NCBI GenBank assembly: GCA_016722575.1
Contig: JADKIY010000002.1
Span: 1-64,000 of the forward strand
Direction of reading: 5' to 3'
Source of the DNA: Elusimicrobiota bacterium
GTDB taxonomy: Bacteria; Elusimicrobiota; Elusimicrobia; FEN-1173
Length of the DNA: 64,000 nucleotides
The position numbers and the translations under genes were made by a program. Positions 8,706-17,045 of this stretch are shown here, in pieces; the first letter of the stretch is position 1, and each line of letters opens with the position of its first letter. The notes below the pieces were generated by a model, which saw nothing but the letters and a program-made list of their open reading frames with translations, was not told the DNA's origin and made no database searches.

Positions 8706-9109
8706 TCGACGCCGGTTCGGAGGGCGCTCTTGTCCACTTCTTTGGAGGCGAACTGGAGGGCTTTCACGTTCGACCCCATGAGATCGGCGGTTTTCTCCGC
8801 CCGTTGGGAGGTGACGCGCGCCCCTCGGGCGGCAAGGGATTGCTCGTCGAGAAGTGTCAGTCGATCCCGCAGGCCGTTCATTTCACGAATGGCCGAGGCC
8901 CGGGAGGGGAGCACAACGGAGGCGGCCGTCGGACTGGTTTGAAGGGCGTGCAGGGCCGTGAGAGCCGAGGATTCGGTAACGCCGAGGCCTTCGGCCAGGG
9001 TCGTCAAACCGTTGGCCAACGCAATGGATCGGGCGTGGTCAAAGTTCGAACCCACGAGGGCCAAAGCGGCGCCGGATTCAATGAAATGCGCCAGGTCTTG
9101 GGCGTCCAC
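8315..9109 (-). CDS. Giant protein fragment (helical linker)
   Basis: In-frame sense from about 9120 to 8428. Ala/Leu-rich helices (AQDLAHFIESGAALALVG), an RDRLTLLDEQ coiled stretch and a small hydrophobic patch (AFSALDFSTTFGALSAAG). The last 35 residues of the frame are nonsense after the shift near 8428. The frame is entered from the preceding fragment at about 9120, where HGLVDAQDL continues directly from that fragment. No family recognised. Confidence 0.55.
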   Translation of the reverse strand: MDAQDLAHFIESGAALALVGSNFDHARSIALANGLTTLAEGLGVTESSALTALHALQTSPTAASVVLPSRASAIREMNGLRDRLTLLDEQSLAARGARVTSQRAEKTADLMGSNVKALQFASKEVDKSALRTGVDWMRRKSATLSWGTTTLKASVSGAAVAFSALDFSTTFGALSAAGAVAGALYSGAQFALKVGAPVFRAAANSLSRTNATRLYAGLGESIRPDNTLLSERPRNWPTRPGPRGTKLAPSSGRSGSAKPRGRTP

Positions 9110-12100
9110 CAGCCCGTGCGCGACAACAGGGTGGGCGTCATTTGATCGACCCCGCGGAGCATGTGGTGCGCGAGAGTTTTGCCGGTTTCGCTGTCCGCCA
9201 AGCCGCGGGAAGCTTCCAAGAGAGCCGGGCTTTGGGCCAACACGCCGGCAAAGGAGACTTCCAGCACCGGTTGTCCTCGGAGCATTTCACCGGCGGCCAA
9301 CAAGGCGGGCACCAAGTCGGAATTGGCCGCGAAATCGGCGTTGACCGGCGTCGCGGTCAGGGACTCGCCCAGTGCGCCGATCAGTGGCTGCACCAGGGTT
9401 GTTAAGCGCGCGCTGTCGATGTTCTTTTCCCCCGCCAAATTCGAAAGGGCGGCGGTCATGCGGGCCAACGTCACGGACGTGCTGAGGCCCGGGAAGCGAT
9501 CGGCGCTGGAGACCATTGTTTTAATGGAGGAGCGCAGGGCGCTGTCCAAAGTCGGCGTGTTGGGCAACGCGGCGAAGGCCAGCCGAACGTAGCGTCCGAA
9601 ATGCTGGGCGCCCTCGGGCGTGGCCGTCAGGGCGTCGCCGGCCGCGGCGGCGCGCTGGAAGAAGGTCGCCCCATCGGGGTTTCCGGCCGCCAGCGTCGGG
9701 TTGGTCTGCATGAGTTGGGCGGCGGATTCCATGTACAGGGCGCGCGCGGAGGGCGTATTGAAGACCTCCTCGTTCATGTCCTCGGTCAGGACGCCGTGAA
9801 TCGCCTCGGGCGACACGCCGTAGTTCGCGGCCAAAATTTCGCTGGACAACCGATCCGCCACGCCTTCCCGGAAGGCGAACCCGGAGGTGGGTTCGGTGAG
9901 GTTGCGGGTGGCCCAGGCCATGAAGGCGTTGGAGGGTCTCTCCGGCGTCGTGGCGTTGGTCTCGGCGGAATTCCAGAGCGCAGCGATTTGGGAATCGCTC
10001 ATTCCGGTGGCGGTCGCCAGCGCTTCGCTGACGTCCGCTTTGGACCCGGAACCGCTTTCAAACCGGTTCAACGCCTGGAACACGGATTGATGGCTGTTGA
10101 CGAAACCGACGGAGGAATGCGCCGCCGAGATATGGCGCCCCCGTTTGTCGAACATTTCCTGGGACACCTCGCTGGCCATGGACCCCGAATCAAAGACGTG
10201 GTCCAACACCAGTGACTGGGCGATGCCTTCCTGGAAACCTTCCTCGTAAATAAACGCCTGCATGCGTCCGAGCTTCCCTTCGGCGAACCGGCCGCCGATG
10301 AAGACTTCCGCTTGCCCGATTTGCTTCATGAGCGGTCCGAAGAACGGAATCGCCTGGAACAAGGGCCCCAGGACCGGATGCCCCACTCCCACCAACGCGG
10401 AGAAGGTCATCATGTGCGGGTCGAACAGCTGCGTGGACACCATGCTTGAAACCTGGCGCACGGCGCTCCCGAAATTATCGTAATTGCCGATGGTGATCAA
10501 GCCGCCCATGACAACGATGGGCGCGCCGTCCATTAGCGTGTTGATGGTGCCGCCCACGCCCGACACCAAGACATTGAACAACGCGACGTCGGCCATGATG
10601 TTGAAGGAACGCGGAACGGCCGTGACGAGGCCCGTGTAAACTTCCCCACCCAATTTACGGGCTTGAGCGGAGAGGAAAGTGGTCCCGCCGGAAACCAGAT
10701 TTTGGAAGAAGGCCCGCGTCTCGGAGGTAATGACCAAATCCGCCGCCGAGGTGCGACCGGCCGCTTTAATGGTGTTGCCGGAGAAGAAGGCCGTAAAACC
10801 CTCGCCCTCGCGCGCGGCGAGTCCCGAGAAGAGGAACGGCGCCATAACCGCCATGTCGAGGATATGCCGGCCGGTGGAACCCGCCTCGACACCAAGGACA
10901 GAACCCAAGCCGCCGTAGTTCATCTTGATGTCGGTGAAGGGGATGTATCCTTGATAACCCCAAACCGCGGCGTTTTTCGCCATGCTGGCCGAAACGTTGG
11001 CCAAGAAACTGACGGTCGGGCTGGCCGCAAGCCGGGCCAAGGGCGAAGTGCCCTCCCCGACGCGCGTCAAGAGGCGGGACATGGATCCGCTCACCGGATT
11101 CAACAAGAACTCCCCGGACGAAGCGGCCAGGGACCGCGCCGTGGCGGACCACCCGATGGAATTCGTGTAGGCGAAGGCTTTCCCGCCCAGTCCCTTGGCG
11201 CCTTGCAGAACTACCTCTCCGGTCATTCCGTAGGTCGCGGCCAGTGTGGTCTCGACTTCGGCTGTTTTCAATCCGAGGGAAGCGGCCACGTCGGCCGCGC
11301 CTCGAAACCCAAACCGGGCCAGCTGCGTCATGTTCTCCGCCCCGGTGGCGGTGCGCGAAATCACGCCGACTTCGGCCATTCCATCGACGGTTCGAACGCC
11401 GGCCAACGCCAATCCGAAACGGTCCCCGAGCCCAATCTTCATTAAGAGGGCGGCTTTGTTGCCGTCCGCGAATTTTGCGGCGGCGGCGGTGAAGGCGGCG
11501 GTGATCCCGCGTCCGGTCACTTCAATGATTTTCCCGGCCCCCAGGGTAGCGGCCGTAATTCCGACATCGAAGGCAACACTCTTCGCAAATTGGCTGCCCG
11601 TGATGTAATCCCGGCTAAAGGCTTGGTAATTGTCGCCGATGCTGAAGCCCGTAATGCCAATCGCGATGACGGTCACCACGGCGATGGGAATGGAGGCCAC
11701 GCCGACCACCACCACACCGACAATTCCGGCCGCCACGCCCGCCACGCCGCCGCCCACCCCCCAAGAATTGTCTTGGACCCAATTCATGGCGGATTTGAAA
11801 AGGCCCGGCTTGCTCGTGTCGGTCAGCGATTCCTCCACTCCGCCCTTGGCGTTCAAATAAGCGAAGGAGGCATGGACTTTGGATTCAGCCGATGCAACCC
11901 GGCCGTAGGTTTGACGCGTATAAGATTCGTTATAGCGCCCGGTGTACTCGGTGCCCTGCATGTAAACGCGTTCCTCTTTGGAAAGGACGACGCCTTGGCC
12001 CGGCGCCAAGGTGCGCCACGGTGTCGATTTTTGCGAATTCACCGTTTTTCGTGATTTCGTAAACGACGAGATTTTTAATGCCCGTAACACCGCCGGCCCC

Positions 12101-12234
12101 ATTGAATTCCAGCTGGCCGACATTGAACGCTCGAACGGCGGTTCCGGCTCCGATAACCCGGTAAATATTGCCGTCGGCAAGCGTGAACCCGCGGAGTTCG
12201 AGATCTTTCGCGAGATGGCCGTTCCGTTCCACAT
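9004..12234 (-). CDS. Giant protein fragment with glycine/valine-rich membrane region
   Basis: Native span about 12015-9120; the first 73 or so residues of the frame are shadow. It starts RTLAPGQGVVLSKEERVYMQ. A strongly hydrophobic Gly/Val/Ala stretch (about 11760-11640, VVVVGVASIPIAVVTVIAIG) could form two membrane-spanning hairpins. Long Ala/Ser/Gly-rich helical sequence follows with further amphipathic segments (MAVMAPFLFSGLAA, NIMADVALFNVLVSG). This resembles the pore-like pretoxin regions of large secreted repeat proteins, but I do not recognise a named family. Ends where the next fragment takes over near 9120. Confidence 0.6.
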   Translation of the reverse strand: MWNGTAISRKISNSAGSRLPTAIFTGLSEPEPPFERSMSASWNSMGPAVLRALKISSFTKSRKTVNSQKSTPWRTLAPGQGVVLSKEERVYMQGTEYTGRYNESYTRQTYGRVASAESKVHASFAYLNAKGGVEESLTDTSKPGLFKSAMNWVQDNSWGVGGGVAGVAAGIVGVVVVGVASIPIAVVTVIAIGITGFSIGDNYQAFSRDYITGSQFAKSVAFDVGITAATLGAGKIIEVTGRGITAAFTAAAAKFADGNKAALLMKIGLGDRFGLALAGVRTVDGMAEVGVISRTATGAENMTQLARFGFRGAADVAASLGLKTAEVETTLAATYGMTGEVVLQGAKGLGGKAFAYTNSIGWSATARSLAASSGEFLLNPVSGSMSRLLTRVGEGTSPLARLAASPTVSFLANVSASMAKNAAVWGYQGYIPFTDIKMNYGGLGSVLGVEAGSTGRHILDMAVMAPFLFSGLAAREGEGFTAFFSGNTIKAAGRTSAADLVITSETRAFFQNLVSGGTTFLSAQARKLGGEVYTGLVTAVPRSFNIMADVALFNVLVSGVGGTINTLMDGAPIVVMGGLITIGNYDNFGSAVRQVSSMVSTQLFDPHMMTFSALVGVGHPVLGPLFQAIPFFGPLMKQIGQAEVFIGGRFAEGKLGRMQAFIYEEGFQEGIAQSLVLDHVFDSGSMASEVSQEMFDKRGRHISAAHSSVGFVNSHQSVFQALNRFESGSGSKADVSEALATATGMSDSQIAALWNSAETNATTPERPSNAFMAWATRNLTEPTSGFAFREGVADRLSSEILAANYGVSPEAIHGVLTEDMNEEVFNTPSARALYMESAAQLMQTNPTLAAGNPDGATFFQRAAAAGDALTATPEGAQHFGRYVRLAFAALPNTPTLDSALRSSIKTMVSSADRFPGLSTSVTLARMTAALSNLAGEKNIDSARLTTLVQPLIGALGESLTATPVNADFAANSDLVPALLAAGEMLRGQPVLEVSFAGVLAQSPALLEASRGLADSETGKTLAHHMLRGVDQMTPTLLSRTGWWTPKTWRISLNPAPLWPSWVRTLTTPDPLRWPTV

Positions 12235-14848
12235 CGGCGGTGGCCAGGACTTGCACGGTTTCCCCTTTAGCGCCCGTTCGGACGATCAAACCGTCCGAAA
12301 GGCCCATGTATTGTCGCGCCCGAACGGCAAAAGCGCTCTTTTCGTCCGCTCCTTGATCAAAGGCGAGGAGTCGCACGTTGTCTCCGAGCGTTTTATCGCC
12401 CGTGATGGATGTGGTCAACGACCCTTTGGCAAAAATACCCTTCACGTCCGAGCCTTCGACCAACAAAAATTTCACCCCGTTGGAATCGTTTTCGGTCATT
12501 GTCACGGATTTGCCCGATTCGTTGCGATAAAGAACGGCCAATCCATTCTCGTTTCGACCCACTTGGTCGAATTTCGCTTCGACTCCGTCAAACCGCAAAC
12601 TGGTGTCGGTTCGACGCACATCGCCGGTCTCGCTGGTCGAGTGGAAGACCAAATCTCCCCGGCGATCCAGATTCAAGCTCGAAACGCCTTGATATCCCGC
12701 GATCTGGAGCCGGGTGTTCGCCGTCTTTAGATCGTCTCCGGCGAAAGCCTTGCTGCCGGCGCGGCTGTCGGACGTCAATCCAATCCGATCAAACACTTTG
12801 ACGTTGTCATCGTCACGGACAAACTTAGCGTCCTCCGCCTTGGCGAACTTATTCAAGGGGTTGATTCCGTCGAAAACCGTCTTTTCCAGAGTGTAGAGTT
12901 CGGCGCGGCCCGTGTTCCGGTTGATGCTGACGACGGTGAAGTCGTCCTTGCCGGTGCGGGCCACGTGGACAGACCGACCGTCGCCGGAATCTTTGATGAC
13001 TTGGCCGTCCCGAAGGTCCAGAGTATAAAGCCCGCCTTTAATGGAAGCATCGGCCATGTCCACCATCCGCGAAGTGGGAAGGAGCGCTTGACCTTCTTTG
13101 TTGTAGCCGTTCACCGCGAGGAAGGCGTCGTGTACAGCGCCGCCCGAGGTGACGCTGGCGATTCTTTGGCCATCTCCCACGACCAGGCTTTGCTTGTTTA
13201 AGAACTGCGTGTTTTGGTAAGTGAAACCACCCAAGACCGTCAATTGCGAACCCTTGGTGAAAGGATTGAATTGGACTTCCTTTTGATCAATGAGCCCGTT
13301 TTCAAGGGCCCGAAGAGCGAAGGATCCGACAATTTGAACGGGGCCGCCCCGCGCCTCGAAGTTGTAGCTCCCTTCGGAGTTCGCGCTCGCGTTGGAAACC
13401 AAAAGACGGCCATTCCCGCCTTTCACCGAACCCGCGGGCGGCAAATCGCCGCCGGATTTGCCGGATCCGCTTTTCGGCATGTCGTAGTGGAATTTTGTCC
13501 CATCCGGCAGGATCATCAGCGTTTGGAGGGTGATCTGCCCGGAATCGGCGTGAACGGAAGCCGAAAGGATGGTCAGGTCGATTTTCGTTTTTCCGCCCAA
13601 ACCTTGGAAAGCGACGTTTTTGAAGTCCTTTTGCCCTTCGACGCTTGTAATTGCCCCGTTGTTGAAACGGAACGTCAACGTGGTTTTTTTGCCGTCGCCC
13701 ACAGGAATTTCGCGGACGACATCAAACCGGGTGCGGGAAATTTCCGCTTTATTGGAGGACGCGGCGTAGTCCCACTTGATTCCATCGGCAGCGGTGTACC
13801 GATAGACGGCCGTCTTGTCGGCCAGTTTGGACCGGTCGAGAATCGGCAGGGATTGCCCATTCAGTTTGCCGTCCTTAAAGGTCAAAATGACATCCGCGTT
13901 GACTTTGACCATTTGGGTTTTACCGTTGGCGCCCAACTTTTCCATCGAGAAGACCGACGCCATGCTGAACGCCCCGCTCGTTTTGGGATCGACATTCCCC
14001 CACAGAACCTCGGATTTTTGAGACAGTTCGCCACGGCGGTTCGCGGTCATCGTGATTTGCACATTCACTTTAAGGGTCTTGCCGGCGTTTTCTTCCACGC
14101 CCCTCAACACCAGCGGATTGCCTTGGCTGACGACTTTGGACCCTTTGTCAGTCCAACCGGACCCGTCCCAACGGTAAATCTTGCCCTCGTGTCCAAGGTA
14201 CACGACTTCCTTGCCGCCTTCCACGCGGCCCGCCAATTGCTTGTCGCTTCGAATTTCAATGATTCGTCCGCCACCCAGGTCCGCCAGCTTGGCCATGGTG
14301 GCCGCCCCGTCTGCGCCAACGTGAACGCGGACACCGAACGGATTGCCGTTGGGCCGAAGGTCGTAGGTGCCCGCCTTCGCTTCGGTCAGGACCATCGTTT
14401 GGCCGTCGGAAGATTTTGCCGTCGTCCAGGCCTGCAGGTGGGACCCGGATTTAACAACGACGATGAAGTCTTTGGTGGCGTTGTCGGCGTAGAAGGCCGT
14501 TTGGACCTGCATAACGCGCGTCGAACGACCTTCGGCGATTTCCAAGGTGGTGAACTTCATGGAAATCCCCTCTTTTTGAACCGACACGGTGGCAAAGATT
14601 TTGCCGTTCCCCATGGCCTGGACCGTGGTGAAGGTGTTCCCTTCCGTGGCGAAGCGAGCCCGCGCCGGTTGACCGTCCGCGGCGCTTTCCCCGACCACGA
14701 GAAGCCTCTCGTGGCCCTTGGCGTCCGTGGTTCGGTAAAGAATTTCATTGGACGTCGTTCGACCCATGGCCGACACTTCGCGTCCTTCGAAATACGTCGC
14801 CCGGCTTTTTTCAAAGCCGTTCGCGTCGATCGTAAATCGCGTTTGCAA
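11930..14848 (-). CDS. Giant protein fragment, beta-rich repeat region
   Basis: Native span about 14963-12015: in-frame sense extends upstream of the first usable start (FHTAGGRWFAVEPSNGQLRA), which argues that it is internal to a larger gene. The sequence is beta-strand-rich with recurrent patterns of the type TFKDGKLNGQSLPI, VRVHVGADGAATMAKLADLG and GRIIEIRSDKQLAG, as in beta-propeller or beta-helix passenger regions. Asp/Asn/Gly turns are frequent and Cys is absent, fitting an extracellular location. No catalytic motif seen. Confidence 0.6.
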   Translation of the reverse strand: MQTRFTIDANGFEKSRATYFEGREVSAMGRTTSNEILYRTTDAKGHERLLVVGESAADGQPARARFATEGNTFTTVQAMGNGKIFATVSVQKEGISMKFTTLEIAEGRSTRVMQVQTAFYADNATKDFIVVVKSGSHLQAWTTAKSSDGQTMVLTEAKAGTYDLRPNGNPFGVRVHVGADGAATMAKLADLGGGRIIEIRSDKQLAGRVEGGKEVVYLGHEGKIYRWDGSGWTDKGSKVVSQGNPLVLRGVEENAGKTLKVNVQITMTANRRGELSQKSEVLWGNVDPKTSGAFSMASVFSMEKLGANGKTQMVKVNADVILTFKDGKLNGQSLPILDRSKLADKTAVYRYTAADGIKWDYAASSNKAEISRTRFDVVREIPVGDGKKTTLTFRFNNGAITSVEGQKDFKNVAFQGLGGKTKIDLTILSASVHADSGQITLQTLMILPDGTKFHYDMPKSGSGKSGGDLPPAGSVKGGNGRLLVSNASANSEGSYNFEARGGPVQIVGSFALRALENGLIDQKEVQFNPFTKGSQLTVLGGFTYQNTQFLNKQSLVVGDGQRIASVTSGGAVHDAFLAVNGYNKEGQALLPTSRMVDMADASIKGGLYTLDLRDGQVIKDSGDGRSVHVARTGKDDFTVVSINRNTGRAELYTLEKTVFDGINPLNKFAKAEDAKFVRDDDNVKVFDRIGLTSDSRAGSKAFAGDDLKTANTRLQIAGYQGVSSLNLDRRGDLVFHSTSETGDVRRTDTSLRFDGVEAKFDQVGRNENGLAVLYRNESGKSVTMTENDSNGVKFLLVEGSDVKGIFAKGSLTTSITGDKTLGDNVRLLAFDQGADEKSAFAVRARQYMGLSDGLIVRTGAKGETVQVLATADVERNGHLAKDLELRGFTLADGNIYRVIGAGTAVRAFNVGQLEFNGAGGVTGIKNLVVYEITKNGEFAKIDTVAHLGAGPRRRPFQRGTRLHAGHRVHRAL

Positions 14849-15429
14849 TGTGCCGATTTGAGTCGATTGATTGGAAAAAATGTTGTCGGTCGTTGTGGCC
14901 GCGCGAAGTTGTCCGTTGCTGGGTTCGACCGCGAACCAACGTCCTCCAGCGGTATGGAAAAGCGCGACGCACCGTTTTGACTGCCGGTGTCGACCGCGCC
15001 GTCGATACTGCCGTCTTCCCCCGCCGACAAAAGCCGGGACGCGACCGCCACGGGCACGGTGACCACGCGCGTGGCGGTGACTTGGACGGTCGGGGCCGTG
15101 AGGCTGACGTTCCCGTTGGCGTCCACCCGTACCTCCCCCTTCCCCGTTGGGGCTGAAGGGGTATTGGCGTTGGTTTTTCCGGCGGCTTCTACTCCGCCAA
15201 AGACCAATCCGCTGGCGTGTTTCACCCGCTCGCCGACACCCAACCCGCCGATCTCGCCTTTGGGGCTGAGGGTGAAGGATTCGACGTCCGTCAGGGTCGT
15301 GTAACCCATGATGGTGCTGCCGGCCCTGGCGTTGACGACTTCGAGTTTGCCGCCTTGAAAGGCGATCTGCTCGCCGCGAATGTAAACCGTTCCGGAGACG
15401 AAATCGTGGGTGTCCGTCCGCCGGTCCAT
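14557..15429 (-). CDS. Giant protein fragment, beta-rich
   Basis: Native sense about 15475-14963 (RFLGTADKIDAVLHMDRR through NGASRF); downstream of that the frame is Arg/Pro-rich shadow of the next fragment. Filamentous-haemagglutinin-like strands such as GTVYIRGEQIAFQGGKLEV and GNVSLTAPTVQVTATRVV alternate with Gly/Asn turns, consistent with a beta-helix. No independent start signal. Confidence 0.5.
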   Translation of the reverse strand: MDRRTDTHDFVSGTVYIRGEQIAFQGGKLEVVNARAGSTIMGYTTLTDVESFTLSPKGEIGGLGVGERVKHASGLVFGGVEAAGKTNANTPSAPTGKGEVRVDANGNVSLTAPTVQVTATRVVTVPVAVASRLLSAGEDGSIDGAVDTGSQNGASRFSIPLEDVGSRSNPATDNFARPQRPTTFFPINRLKSAHCKRDLRSTRTALKKAGRRISKDAKCRPWVERRPMKFFTEPRTPRATRGFSWSGKAPRTVNRRGLASPRKGTPSPRSRPWGTAKSLPPCRFKKRGFP

Positions 15430-15899
15430 GTGGAGAACCGCGTCGATTTTGTCCGCCGTTCCGAGGAACCGCCGCTCTCGCCGCCGCGTTTCACGGCCAA
15501 AGCGGAGTCGGCGTTCGCCGCGGCGTGCCCTTCAAACACGGCGCCGCCGGCGGTGATGGTGATGGTCCCACCGGCCGCCGCGGTCACGTCGTGCCAGGCG
15601 CCGGCGTTGTCCCGAATTTGAAGCGTGGTGGCCGATTCAATTTTGAAACGGCCGTCGGCTTCGGGAAGAGGCGAAATGCCGTCCATGCTGGCAACGCGGA
15701 CGTTGCCTTTGAAGTTGGCCGACGTCGTGTCCAAAGCCGTCAGGTCGATTTTGGCGTTGGTGACGCCGGTCACGGTGCCCGCGCGATTCACTTCCACGAT
15801 GGCCGCGCCGCTGTTCGGTGCGGCGATCGATCCAAGGCCAGGGCGGCGCTGGGGGTGCCCGATTGGAGTTGCGTCCTGGCCATTAAAGGTTCGCCCCAT
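15291..15899 (-). CDS. Giant protein fragment, beta-rich
   Basis: Native sense about 15832-15475 (GSIAAPNSGAAIVEVNRAG to GGESGG). Strand-turn pattern with VTAAAGGTITITAGGAVFEG is typical of beta-helical adhesin passengers. The end of the frame after about 15475 is shadow. Reads as a bridge between the neighbouring fragments. Confidence 0.5.
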   Translation of the reverse strand: MGRTFNGQDATPIGHPQRRPGLGSIAAPNSGAAIVEVNRAGTVTGVTNAKIDLTALDTTSANFKGNVRVASMDGISPLPEADGRFKIESATTLQIRDNAGAWHDVTAAAGGTITITAGGAVFEGHAAANADSALAVKRGGESGGSSERRTKSTRFSTWTGGRTPTISSPERFTFAASRSPFKAANSKSSTPGPAAPSWVTRP

Positions 15900-17026
15900 T
15901 CGCGAGGATCGGACCCATCTTCGGCGCCGGGAACCCCGTTCGCCAACGAGTGATACATGGGGCTTCCCAGGGGCACATTCCCTTTGATCGGATAAAGCCC
16001 CTCGGACGGCGTTCCGCCGCCGTTCGTCCCTTGGGGACCGCGGTCCAGGTCCAGGCGGTTCGTGGGGGTGACGTTCATCCCGTTAATCTTTGTCGGTTCG
16101 GTCACCGCGTACATTCGGGAGGAAACCTCGAGGGACGCCGTCAATTTGACGGCCGTTATGGATTTCCCCTCGCGGTCCTTGATCCCTTCCGAGAAGGTCA
16201 ACTGCAACAGTCCGTCTTGAACCAGGCCCGAGGACTTAATCTTTACCTGTTGCCCATCGATGTTCATGCGGGCGCCGGCGAGCCCGTTTTGCGCGAAAAG
16301 CGCCAATTCGTCGGTGGGACGGAAGTCCCCGCCCAAAATAAACCCGGGTCGGCTTTGAACCGCCGTCCACCCGCCCAGCCGGTTCGACTGTTGAACGATG
16401 TGGAACGTCGTGCCGTCTTTTCGAACCTCCGTCAGACGCTCGGCGCCGGCGGAGGAGGTGACTTGACCCGTGATCGTGTTATATTCAACGGCTCCTCCCC
16501 GGAAAATCTGTCCCGGAAGCGCGGGCAAGGCGAATTTGCCGCCCGGGTTCGCGGCTTCCGCCGTGAAGGCAACGGTGGTCGCTCGACCGCCCTCCTCGTA
16601 AACGATGGTCGGCGTCACTTTCACCCGATCAAAAAAGTCCCCTTCCACCAATTTTCGTTCGCGCGCGAAGAAGGTATTGCCGGTGGTCGTTTCCGCTCCG
16701 GACACGATGCGCCAGAGACCGTTGCCCAGTTCGATGGCCTTGACGTCCCGCTTGGTGCCGTCGATGACCATCGTTTTATCGATGACCCCGCCGGTGGCTT
16801 GGCCGCCGATGACGGCGTCGGCCTTCAACGTCGCCAACGTGTCGATTCGCCCCTCGTCGTTCTTTCGGAAAGAGACGGAATAAACGCCGCCCTCGGCCAC
16901 AATGCCGCGGGAGGCCCACTGGGCTTTGACATCCGCGCTCACTTTCGATTCGTCAATTTCAACCGACACCGTTTCGCGCGTTTGAACTTTGTCGCCTTCG
17001 CCCGATTTGGTGATATGAACGGTCAT
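15788..17026 (-). CDS. Giant protein fragment following the RHS part
   Basis: Sense extends upstream of the first ATG as FQNLEASGFKEMTVHITKSG. This places the true entry at about 17048, directly where the 7,866-residue frame hits its stop (KELPES then TGA). It has beta-rich sequence with IDGQQVKIKSSGLVQDGLLQ and AVKLTASLEVSSRMYAV and Asp/Asn-rich turns. Sense ends about 15832. A one-base difference in the AAGGAACTTCC context would fuse it to the preceding frame. Confidence 0.55.
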   Translation of the reverse strand: MTVHITKSGEGDKVQTRETVSVEIDESKVSADVKAQWASRGIVAEGGVYSVSFRKNDEGRIDTLATLKADAVIGGQATGGVIDKTMVIDGTKRDVKAIELGNGLWRIVSGAETTTGNTFFARERKLVEGDFFDRVKVTPTIVYEEGGRATTVAFTAEAANPGGKFALPALPGQIFRGGAVEYNTITGQVTSSAGAERLTEVRKDGTTFHIVQQSNRLGGWTAVQSRPGFILGGDFRPTDELALFAQNGLAGARMNIDGQQVKIKSSGLVQDGLLQLTFSEGIKDREGKSITAVKLTASLEVSSRMYAVTEPTKINGMNVTPTNRLDLDRGPQGTNGGGTPSEGLYPIKGNVPLGSPMYHSLANGVPGAEDGSDPREWGEPLMARTQLQSGTPSAALALDRSPHRTAARPSWK

Positions 17027-17045
17027 TTCTTTGAAGCCACTGGCT